Source: an uncultured Robinsoniella sp.
GTDB taxonomy: Bacteria > Bacillota > Clostridia > Lachnospirales > Lachnospiraceae
DNA: 23,088 bases
Reading direction: 5' to 3'
Assembly: GCA_900539655.1 (NCBI GenBank)
Contig: UQCR01000106.1
Coordinates: 1 to 23,088, forward strand
The notes beneath the pieces were generated by a model. That model was not told the DNA's origin. It searched no databases and worked only from the letters and a program-made list of their open reading frames with translations. Position numbers and translations under genes: made by a program. Numbering within the stretch: the stretch's first letter is position 1; each line of letters starts with the position of its first letter. This document shows, in pieces, positions 7,427 to 15,731 of the stretch.

Positions 7427-7529
7427 TAGTTTAATGAGAGTTAGAATTTGCAGCAGGGACTATATGGTATTGAAAAGCAATCTATGACAGTTATGTTGAT
7501 TAATTACAATGAAGATTGGGGGAGTTAAA

Positions 7530-10500
7530 GTGGAACAGAGAACGATTGATGAGCAAATTATGGAAGAGGATAACAAGGAAGTGGAAACGACTACAACGAC
7601 TGCTAAAAATGCTTTGCAGTTAACTTGCGAGATTGATGATGTTCTGACTTATGCTGTTGTTCATAATGGTGCGCATGTTGTCAGAGATGTTTGCGTGAAA
7701 AATATTTCCGAGGCAGATTTGGAAAATCTGATTGTTAAAATCAGTGCAAATATTGAATTGGCAGACAACTTTAAATTTGGTATTGAGAAGATAAAGCCAA
7801 ATGAAGAACTGCATTTTAAGAATCTGGATGTTCCGATTAATGCAGATTACCTGGCATCTCTTACGGAAAGAAGCTCTTTCCATTTGACGGTGGGGATATA
7901 TTTTGAAGAGATCCAGCTTGTATCTCAGACTGTTACCATTACGGCGCTTGCTTTTGATCAATGGCCGGGACTTCAGTATACGCCAGAACTGTTGGCGGCA
8001 TTTTCCATGCCGAATCATCCTGTGGTTACGAGTATAATTCAGCTTGCGTCTAAATATCTGGAAAAATGGACAGATGATCCTTCGCTTGCGGGATATCAGT
8101 TCCAGGATCCGAATCGGGTTAAAAATATGGCGGCTGCAGCGTATGCGGCAATTCAACAGAAAAATATTACTTATGCAGAACCACCCTCAAGCTTTGAGGT
8201 GTTTGGCCAGCGAATACGCCTGGCCGATGCTGTTTTAGATCAGCATCTGGGAACCTGCATGGATATGACTTTACTATATGTGGCGTGCCTGGAAGCCATG
8301 GGATTGAATCCGATTATGGTGATGATGAAAGGACACATATTTGCAGGTGTCTGGCTTCTTGAAGAGTCTTTTTCAGATATGATTATGGATGATCCTTCCC
8401 AATTGGAAAAACGTATGTCCAAGGGCATTTATGAGATGATTGTTGTTGAATGTACGGCCATGTGCGCCGGAAAAAGCAGAAGCTTTGATGAAGCGGTAAC
8501 AGCGGCAGAGAATACAGTGTCGAATTATGGTAATTTTGCTTTTGTTATCGATGTAAAACGTGCCAGAAGCATGGGAATAAGGCCTCTTCCTGTTCGGGTA
8601 AAGACGGCAGGCGGTTTTGAGGTTCAGCATGAAGAACGCAAAGAGAATGATATTACAAATGCACCGAAAGCGATTGGAGACACTTTTGAACTGCCTGATT
8701 ATACACAGAAGGTAAACGTTACAAAGCTGACTCAGTGGGAGCGAAAGCTTTTGGATCTGAGCTTGCGAAATATGCTGATTAATATGCGTATGACGAAGGC
8801 GGTGGTTCCTCTGCTGTCTTCCGATGTTAGCATATTGGAGGATGCTCTGTCAGATGGAGAAGAGTTTCAGGTTATGCCAAGGCCCGCAGATATGTCTATC
8901 GCAGGAGATGGAGGTGTTCCGGTAGAAGCACTGGGAGAGCTGGGGCCTTTTGCGGATTTTATTGCATTGGAGAGTAAGCACCGACGGCTGCATTCGCTGT
9001 ATGCAGAAAAGGAGTTAATCAGCTGTCTGACCAAAATGTACCGATCGGCAAAAACGTCTATGGAAGAAAATGGTGCCAGCACATTGTATCTTGCCTTGGG
9101 TTTACTCCGTTGGTTTGAAGGTAAAAAGAGCGCCACGGTAAGATATGCACCGATTGTATTGGTTCCTATTGATATCGTTCGTAAATCCGCAAGCAAAGGC
9201 TATGCTATGCGTATGCGGGATGAAGATGCACAGATTAATATCACTCTTTTAGAATTTTTAAAGCAGAGCTATGATACTCAAATTCCTGGATTAAATCCGC
9301 CGCCTATGGATGAGCATGGATTGGATCTTCCAAAGATATTTGCGATTATTCGGCATGCAGTGATGAACCTTCCTATGTGGGATGTGGTGGAAGCCGGTTT
9401 TATCGGAAATTTTTCATTTTCACAGTTTGTAATGTGGAATGATATACATAGCGATAATGCTTTCCTTAAAAATAACAAAATTGTTCATAGTCTGATGAAC
9501 GGAGCAGTGGATTGGGATTGTCAGATACCCGAAGGCGTAGATTCAGATGAAGCTTATCTGCCAGTTACAGTGGATTCCTCACAGCTGCGGGCAATTAATA
9601 TGGCAGCAGCAGGTGTCAGCTTTGTGCTGCATGGACCACCCGGTACCGGAAAATCACAGACTATAACAGCCATGGTTGCAAATGCACTTACAAAGGGTAA
9701 GACGGTTCTTTTTGTGGCGGAGAAAATGGCAGCGCTTGAGGTTGTACAAAAGAGACTGGCAGCTCTTGGAATTCAGGATTTTTGTCTGGAGCTTCATTCG
9801 AATAAAGCGACCAAGAAGGCTGTGCTGGATCAGCTGAAAAGAGGTTTGGAGATTGGAGTATGGGGTCTTACAACGGACTACGATAAGAAAATCCAGGATA
9901 TCCGAAAAATGCGTGGGGATCTGGATGCCTATGTAAAGGCACTTCATGTAAAGCGGACATTCGGAAAGACTCTTCGCCAGTTAATGGATATTTATGAAAT
10001 GATTCCAGAGTTGGAAAAGAGTGTTCGATTTGATCATGCTTATGCCAGTTCCCTAACTGAGAGTGAGCTGGATCATCAGGTTCACAGTCTGGAGCGGCTG
10101 ATAGCTGCCGGCAAAGGAATTGGACACCCTCATAACCACCCATTGGCTGCAGTACAGCAGACTGTATACAATCAACGGCTTAAGTTTGAACTGGAAGGTG
10201 TTGTAGGTACATATGCTTCTGCTCTGGAAACGTTCAGGAATGATGGGTTATCCTTTGTAGAAATGATGGGTATTGAGCCTCCGGTAACAGAGGATCAGTG
10301 GAATAATATTTGCAATTATGCTAAAATTGTGATTGCATCTGAGGAAATACCTGTATTTTTGAAGCAGGCTGCTGATCTTGATCAGGCATTTACTGATCCA
10401 ATGATGTACCTGGCACGTCAGCTTAAATTTTCAGTAAAAGAAGCCGAATTCCATACTCAGTGGAATGAGAATTTTTTGCGTATGAATATGGACAGCTTTC

Positions 10501-13500
10501 GAGAAAAATATGATCAGGCAAATAAAAAATTCTTTGGGAAAGGTAAAGCATTTGCTGCATTAACTTCTGAAATTCAGGCTTATGCATCCTTTCAGGTAGA
10601 AACGGATCGAATTCCGGTATATCTGACAGACATAACATTCTATCAGCAGGAGAAGAAGGAAGTCTCTGATAAGGAGGCTGCACTGCCATATGAGTGGAAG
10701 AAAATATTGCAGGATTATCCGTCTACATCTTCATTGCAGGAATATAAGGAAAGCGTGAAAAAACAGATGAAAGTGATGGAGCAGTTCACAGTTCAGATCC
10801 AGAAACCCTGTATTCAAATGGCTCAGAGTTTGGCCGGTGATTTACAGGCAGTGAAGAATGGGGAGAAGGAAGCCGCGGAACTGCTTAATCTGAAGTTTGC
10901 AGATAATGAGCAGAATTGGATGGAAAGCCGTCTTAAGTTGTGTGCATGTATCCTTGAAAATGCCTCTTCGATTAAAGATTGGATTATATACAGACAGTTT
11001 TCTGCCGAGTGCAGAGAGCTGGGCCTGGCACCAGTATGTGAGGCATATGAAGCAGGATTGCCTCATGAAGAGGTTATGACGGTTTATCTGCGGTCTATTT
11101 ACAGAACTATTATTCTGGCAGTGATTGAGAATGAACCGGTTTTGAATAGCTTTACGGGAATTGGATTTAATGAGAAGATTGCCCAGTTTAAGAAGCTGGA
11201 TCAGGAGTTTATGGAATTAACGAAAGAGGAGATGTATTATAAACTGACTCATCAGCTTCCCACAACGTATGATAGTGTGGAGGTTAGTAAGGAGTTGAAT
11301 ATACTAAGAAGAGCAATCAGCAGCAATGGAAGAGGATTATCCGTCCGGACATTGTTTGAGCAGATTCCTCACATTCTTACCAGATTGTGCCCGTGTATGC
11401 TGATGAGTCCGATTTCTGCGGCACAGTATTTGAAAGCGGAAAATGATTTATTCGATATTGTAATCTTTGACGAAGCATCCCAGCTGCCTACCTGCAAAGC
11501 AGTAGGTGTTCTGGCACGTGGTAAAAATGCTGTTATTGTAGGGGACCCGAATCAGATGCCGCCTACCAGCTTTTTTGCCGGAAATACTGTAGATGAAGAT
11601 AATCTGGATATTGAGGATCTGGATAGTATCCTGGATGACTGTTTGGCACTTGGCATGCATTCTGCATATCTGCATTGGCATTATCGGAGCAGACATGAAA
11701 GTCTGATTGCTTTCAGTAATCAGGAATTTTATGAAAATTCAATGTATACCTTCCCGTCAGTAAATGACCGGGAAAAGAGAGTGAGTCTGGTTAAGGCAGA
11801 TGGCTTTTTTGATCGTGGAAAGGGGCGTGTAAATGAGGGAGAAGCAAGGACAATTGTTACGGAGGTAATAAGAAGATATCAGAATCCGGAATTGAGAAAT
11901 CAGACAATTGGAATTGTCACATTTAATATCAGCCAGCAGACATTGATTGAAGATCTGCTTCAGGAAGAGTATCAGAAGGATGCAGAATTTGATAGATGGG
12001 CAAATGTTGGTGAGGAAACCATGTTTGTTAAGAATCTTGAAAATGTTCAGGGTGATGAGCGTGATGTTATCTTGTTTTCAATTGCTTTTGGTACGGATGC
12101 AGACGGAAAGCTGTCCTTGAACTTTGGACCATTGAATAAGGATGGTGGATGGAAAAGACTGAACGTTGCGGTATCACGTGCAAGAACGGAAATGGTGGTA
12201 TTTACAACTATGACTGCTGATATGATTGATCTGAAACGTACAAAATCCAAGGGAGTTGAATCCTTGAAAGGTTTCCTGGAATTCGCGCAGAAGGGACGTC
12301 TGCAGGGAGAATATGTGGAGACCAGGGTTCAAAAGGCTCAGGGGATTATGGAACATATCTGCCAGCGTATTTCAGCTGATGGTTATAAGTATCAGAAAGC
12401 TGTAGGACATTCCAGATTTAAGGTTGATATTGCCGTGATCAATCCATATAATGAGAAAGAATATTTGCTTGGCATCATGCTGGATGGAGAATCTTATCGC
12501 CAGTCTTCCAACACAAAGGATCGGGAAGTTGCACAGATCAGTATTTTAAACGGACTTGGCTGGGAGCTGCACCGTATCTGGACGCTGGATTGGTGGGATA
12601 ATCGAGATAAGGAACTCTCTAAACTGATGCAGATTCTCAAGGAAAAGAAGGCAGTGGCATATCAGCTGTATCAGGAGCATCACACGGATGATGTAATGAA
12701 TGATGATGGAGTGGAGGAGACAATCAGTAGCACGGTGGAACCGGAAGATACTTCTTCTGAGACACAGGCAGCAGATCCCACAGAAAATGATGAGAAAAAT
12801 GTTGAGAAGAAGGTTGCAGAGCAGATTCCAGCGATTGAGAGGAAAGAACATTTTGTGATTAAGAATCCTGTTATTGAAGCTGCTGACGTCAAAGTGGCTG
12901 CCGGGAAAATGGAATCAGCCAGTACGATCACGCAGATTGAACATACAGAACTGGAATATTGCATAGAGGAATATGTATCTGCAGAAGTTGAGCTGACAGA
13001 TCTGTCTACGATGGATTATGTCAAGAAAGAAAACCTGAATCTAATCACAGAAAAGTTGCAGCAACTCATCGATATAGAGGCTCCAATTACCTATGATAGG
13101 TTGGTGAAGAAGACTCTTAGGGCATTTCATATTTCCCGATCAAGTACACAGACGCTGGAAGCAACCGATAAGGCGCTGAAAAAGGCTTCATCTAAAATGA
13201 ATAAACAATCAGGTATTAAGTTCTACTGGCGTAAAGATCAGGAACCGGACAGTTATCGGAAGTATCGCATTGACAGCAGTTCGGCGGACAGGCGGTCTGC
13301 AGATGATATCTGTCAGCAGGAGCTGAAGAACGCAGTATGCGTTACATTAAGAGAAAAGGGGGCTTTGGATAAGGAAAGTCTTATCAGGGAAACCTTACGT
13401 ATGATGGGATATTCCAGAAGCAGCGCTGCATTGATTGCCGCAGTTGAAAGAGGCCTTAAATATGGGCGAAAAACTGGAGAGATCGTGCAGGATGTGGAGA

Positions 13501-13529
13501 ACCGGCTTGTGCTGAATGAAAAGATGTAA
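7530..13529 (+). CDS. Giant DUF4011-type superfamily 1 helicase with transglutaminase-like and Vsr-like nuclease domains
   Basis: About 1999 residues from GTG 7530, preferred over ATG 7509 because GGGGGAG lies five bases upstream. Order of domains: beta-sandwich (about 25-150); transglutaminase-like fold with GTCMDMTLLY (Cys ~242) and KGHIFAGVW; DUF4011 start TQWERKLLDLSLRNMLINMR (~398); helicase Walker A GPPGTGKSQT (~701); a long mostly helical insertion; Walker B IFDEASQLP (~1310); GDPNQMPPT; HWHYRSRHE (~1381); NVQGDERDVI (~1505); AVSRARTEM (~1547); Vsr-like nuclease fold with RFKVDIAVI and LDGESYRQ, then GWELHRIWTLDWW (~1617-1700); acidic linker (~1720-1810); two similar C-terminal segments, DUF3320-like (~1825-1999). 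Helicase motifs are all intact. Such proteins are thought to act on nucleic acid, perhaps as single-gene defence or repair factors; the activity is not established by sequence. The gene is undamaged and is followed 54 bp later by an ABC-F gene. Confidence 0.9.
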   Translation: MEQRTIDEQIMEEDNKEVETTTTTAKNALQLTCEIDDVLTYAVVHNGAHVVRDVCVKNISEADLENLIVKISANIELADNFKFGIEKIKPNEELHFKNLDVPINADYLASLTERSSFHLTVGIYFEEIQLVSQTVTITALAFDQWPGLQYTPELLAAFSMPNHPVVTSIIQLASKYLEKWTDDPSLAGYQFQDPNRVKNMAAAAYAAIQQKNITYAEPPSSFEVFGQRIRLADAVLDQHLGTCMDMTLLYVACLEAMGLNPIMVMMKGHIFAGVWLLEESFSDMIMDDPSQLEKRMSKGIYEMIVVECTAMCAGKSRSFDEAVTAAENTVSNYGNFAFVIDVKRARSMGIRPLPVRVKTAGGFEVQHEERKENDITNAPKAIGDTFELPDYTQKVNVTKLTQWERKLLDLSLRNMLINMRMTKAVVPLLSSDVSILEDALSDGEEFQVMPRPADMSIAGDGGVPVEALGELGPFADFIALESKHRRLHSLYAEKELISCLTKMYRSAKTSMEENGASTLYLALGLLRWFEGKKSATVRYAPIVLVPIDIVRKSASKGYAMRMRDEDAQINITLLEFLKQSYDTQIPGLNPPPMDEHGLDLPKIFAIIRHAVMNLPMWDVVEAGFIGNFSFSQFVMWNDIHSDNAFLKNNKIVHSLMNGAVDWDCQIPEGVDSDEAYLPVTVDSSQLRAINMAAAGVSFVLHGPPGTGKSQTITAMVANALTKGKTVLFVAEKMAALEVVQKRLAALGIQDFCLELHSNKATKKAVLDQLKRGLEIGVWGLTTDYDKKIQDIRKMRGDLDAYVKALHVKRTFGKTLRQLMDIYEMIPELEKSVRFDHAYASSLTESELDHQVHSLERLIAAGKGIGHPHNHPLAAVQQTVYNQRLKFELEGVVGTYASALETFRNDGLSFVEMMGIEPPVTEDQWNNICNYAKIVIASEEIPVFLKQAADLDQAFTDPMMYLARQLKFSVKEAEFHTQWNENFLRMNMDSFREKYDQANKKFFGKGKAFAALTSEIQAYASFQVETDRIPVYLTDITFYQQEKKEVSDKEAALPYEWKKILQDYPSTSSLQEYKESVKKQMKVMEQFTVQIQKPCIQMAQSLAGDLQAVKNGEKEAAELLNLKFADNEQNWMESRLKLCACILENASSIKDWIIYRQFSAECRELGLAPVCEAYEAGLPHEEVMTVYLRSIYRTIILAVIENEPVLNSFTGIGFNEKIAQFKKLDQEFMELTKEEMYYKLTHQLPTTYDSVEVSKELNILRRAISSNGRGLSVRTLFEQIPHILTRLCPCMLMSPISAAQYLKAENDLFDIVIFDEASQLPTCKAVGVLARGKNAVIVGDPNQMPPTSFFAGNTVDEDNLDIEDLDSILDDCLALGMHSAYLHWHYRSRHESLIAFSNQEFYENSMYTFPSVNDREKRVSLVKADGFFDRGKGRVNEGEARTIVTEVIRRYQNPELRNQTIGIVTFNISQQTLIEDLLQEEYQKDAEFDRWANVGEETMFVKNLENVQGDERDVILFSIAFGTDADGKLSLNFGPLNKDGGWKRLNVAVSRARTEMVVFTTMTADMIDLKRTKSKGVESLKGFLEFAQKGRLQGEYVETRVQKAQGIMEHICQRISADGYKYQKAVGHSRFKVDIAVINPYNEKEYLLGIMLDGESYRQSSNTKDREVAQISILNGLGWELHRIWTLDWWDNRDKELSKLMQILKEKKAVAYQLYQEHHTDDVMNDDGVEETISSTVEPEDTSSETQAADPTENDEKNVEKKVAEQIPAIERKEHFVIKNPVIEAADVKVAAGKMESASTITQIEHTELEYCIEEYVSAEVELTDLSTMDYVKKENLNLITEKLQQLIDIEAPITYDRLVKKTLRAFHISRSSTQTLEATDKALKKASSKMNKQSGIKFYWRKDQEPDSYRKYRIDSSSADRRSADDICQQELKNAVCVTLREKGALDKESLIRETLRMMGYSRSSAALIAAVERGLKYGRKTGEIVQDVENRLVLNEKM

Positions 13530-13583
13530 AATGTAAAAAAATATAGATTAATAGTATAAAAATAAATGCTGCAGGAGGTATAT

Positions 13584-15335
13584 ATGATTAAGGTTCAAAA
13601 CCTGTCCTACTCATATCAACAAAAAGATTTATATAAAAAGGTTTCATTTACGATAGAGGATAACAAGCATTGTGCATTAATAGGTGCCAATGGAACAGGA
13701 AAGAGTACGCTGCTGAATCTGCTGATGAACTCAGAAGAGTATCTGTACGATGGAAAAATTGAAATAGAAGGCGCAGGCAGGATAGGGTATGTAAGCCAGT
13801 TTTCACAAACAGATAAAAAAGAGGATTTGACGGTTTTTCAGTATCTCAGTGAAGAGTTTGTGAAGCTTGAGCAGAAAATTGTTGATTACTGTAAGGAAAT
13901 GGAAACGGCTGCCAATCTGGAAAATATTTTTGAGGAATATCAGAAAGTACTGGATGAATTTAATGCAATTGATGGAGATTTTTACGAAAGTAATATTAAA
14001 AAGCAGCTTAAAATAGCTGATTTGCAAAAGTTAGAGGGACAGAAGATCAGCTGCCTGAGTGGAGGAGAATTTAAGCTGGTTCAGGTGATCAGAGAGATGA
14101 TGCAAAGCCCGGGGCTATTGATAATGGATGAACCTGATGTATTTTTAGACTTTGACCATCTGAATGCTTTGAGCAATCTGATTAACACACATAAAGGGAC
14201 CCTTCTCATTATCACCCATAACCGGTATCTGTTAAACCATTGCTTTAATAAGATACTTCATATGGAAAATATGGATGTACAGGAATTTGATGGAACCTAT
14301 ATAGAATATAATTATGAACTTCTCGCCACCAAGATTGATCTGGAGGCGGCAGCTGCTGCAGACCAGGCAGAGATAGACCGTCAAAGTAAAATCTTAGAAA
14401 AGGCCAGAGTGAAAGCATCGTCAATGGATAACGCATCTCTGGGTAAAGCTGTACATGCAAGACAGACTTTGGTTGACCGGTTAAAAACCAGAAAAACAAA
14501 GGCTCCTTTTGTAGACATTAAGTATCCGGAGATTCGTTTTGAGCTGGAAGAGGAAGCAGCGGATGAATATATACTGGAATTGACTGATTATAGCGTTGCA
14601 TTTGATGAGCAGCTTTTAGAGCATGTGGATTTTGTAATGAAACCGCAGGATCACGTTGCAATTGTTGGAAATAATGGAACCGGTAAAACAACCTTGCTTC
14701 GTGAAATCTATGAAAATAAAAAAGGCGAGATCAGAGTTAGTGAGCATGCAAAAACAGATATATTTTCTCAGATTACTGGCCCTTTATATGATGATACAAA
14801 AACGCTGCTTGAAATTTTTGAAGAAAAAGGCGTTGATTCCAGACAGGATGCTGAGGATTATCTGAAAAAATATGGGTTTGAAGGAGATACACTTCATCAA
14901 AAAGTAAGTGAATTATCTGGCGGAGAAAAAGATTTGTTTCAATTAGCCGTGATCTCATTAGGAAAGGCTAACTTTCTTCTGTTGGATGAACCCACGGGAC
15001 ACCTGGATGTATATGCACAGATTGCATTGGAGCAGGCAATTTCAGCTTATAAAGGCGCAATTCTTATGGTGTCTCATGACTTTTATACCGTTGCCAATTG
15101 CGTAGACTATGTATTATTGGTGGAAAACAATACTGTACGGAGAATGTCTATCCGTAAATTCCGACAGATGATTTATGCCAATCATTTTGACAAGGATTAC
15201 CTGCTGTTGGAACAAGAAAAGAAAGAGACAGAAACCAGAGTTCAACAGCTGCTTCAAATAAATGAATTTGAAAAGGCGAGGGATTTGATGGAATTATTAG
15301 GTGAATTGATTAAAAAAATGAATAAATTAGTTTAA
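13584..15335 (+). CDS. ABC-F family ATPase
   Basis: 583 residues from ATG 13584, which has AGGAGG seven bases upstream; ATG 13566 has none. It has two ATP-binding cassettes in one chain and no membrane segments, the mark of ABC-F proteins, which act on the ribosome. Domain 1: Walker A GANGTGKST (~33), signature LSGGE (~157), Walker B LLIMDEP (~178), H-loop ITHN. The linker (~250-310) is Ala-rich and basic (DLEAAAAADQAEI to HARQTLVDRLKTRKTK). Domain 2: Walker A GNNGTGKTT (~361), LSGGE (~444), LLLDEPTGHLD (~464), VSHD. Domain 1 has EPDVFLDF where family members usually have EPTNHLD, so its D-loop region diverges; domain 2 is near canonical. A helical tail ends the protein. Translation factor or antibiotic-protection role cannot be decided. 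Possibly co-transcribed with the giant helicase gene. Confidence 0.92.
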   Translation: MIKVQNLSYSYQQKDLYKKVSFTIEDNKHCALIGANGTGKSTLLNLLMNSEEYLYDGKIEIEGAGRIGYVSQFSQTDKKEDLTVFQYLSEEFVKLEQKIVDYCKEMETAANLENIFEEYQKVLDEFNAIDGDFYESNIKKQLKIADLQKLEGQKISCLSGGEFKLVQVIREMMQSPGLLIMDEPDVFLDFDHLNALSNLINTHKGTLLIITHNRYLLNHCFNKILHMENMDVQEFDGTYIEYNYELLATKIDLEAAAAADQAEIDRQSKILEKARVKASSMDNASLGKAVHARQTLVDRLKTRKTKAPFVDIKYPEIRFELEEEAADEYILELTDYSVAFDEQLLEHVDFVMKPQDHVAIVGNNGTGKTTLLREIYENKKGEIRVSEHAKTDIFSQITGPLYDDTKTLLEIFEEKGVDSRQDAEDYLKKYGFEGDTLHQKVSELSGGEKDLFQLAVISLGKANFLLLDEPTGHLDVYAQIALEQAISAYKGAILMVSHDFYTVANCVDYVLLVENNTVRRMSIRKFRQMIYANHFDKDYLLLEQEKKETETRVQQLLQINEFEKARDLMELLGELIKKMNKLV

Positions 15336-15664
15336 ACGGAACTTATTGGACAAAGAAAAAGACGAATGAATAGACAGAAGGGGAAGGAACTTATGAGGAT
15401 GAAAAAGGATTATTTATGCAAATAATCATTCCAAAAGAGGGGGTGAAAGTATGCAATCTGGGGCATTTAAAACAGAAAAAGAATAAGGTTTAAATGCAAT
15501 AAGTATATCCTGATATAGTATTATGTGCAACTTATGATATAAAATATCAGTGTTTTAGCAGGTATTTTGTATACATTTTTTATAAATAAGCCTTAAAATA
15601 GCAGCTTAGAGCTTAATAATGATCAACATTCATAAATTTTACATTATTTTTATATTTAAAGCTA
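15336..15664. other. AT-rich gene-free stretch with two mini-ORFs
   Basis: No long ORF is visible. Two very short frames have unusually good ribosome sites: ATG 15393-15425 (MRMKKDYLCK, after GGGGAAGG) and ATG 15451-15486 (MQSGAFKTEKE, after GAGGGGG). Both lie upstream of the likely pckA promoter, so they are not pckA leader peptides from that promoter. They may be gene remnants, tiny peptides or chance. The rest, 15490-15664, is very AT-rich with short imperfect inverted repeats and no clear terminator for the ABC-F gene. Confidence 0.4.
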
Positions 15665-15693
15665 TTGACTTTTTATTCACAAAGTGAGATGAT
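15665..15693 (+). promoter_or_regulatory. Probable sigma-A type promoter of pckA
   Basis: TTGACT (15665-15670) and GATGAT (15688-15693) are spaced by 17 bases, close to TTGACA/TATAAT. Transcription would begin near 15700, about 30 bases before the pckA start codon, leaving room for the AGTGAGG ribosome site and little else. Confidence 0.5.
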
Positions 15694-15731
15694 AGAAACA
15701 AATTCGAAAAAATGAAAGTGAGGAAATAAAG

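Noticed and set aside
1400..7500. Attachment-site pair bounding the island
   Set aside because: I compared the rlmD 3' end with the sequence around 7260-7500 by eye and saw no convincing direct repeat, so no att sites are claimed.
7620..12964. Many antisense ORFs within the giant helicase gene
   Set aside because: The plus frame is continuous with recognisable domains throughout; the antisense frames show no motifs or ribosome sites.
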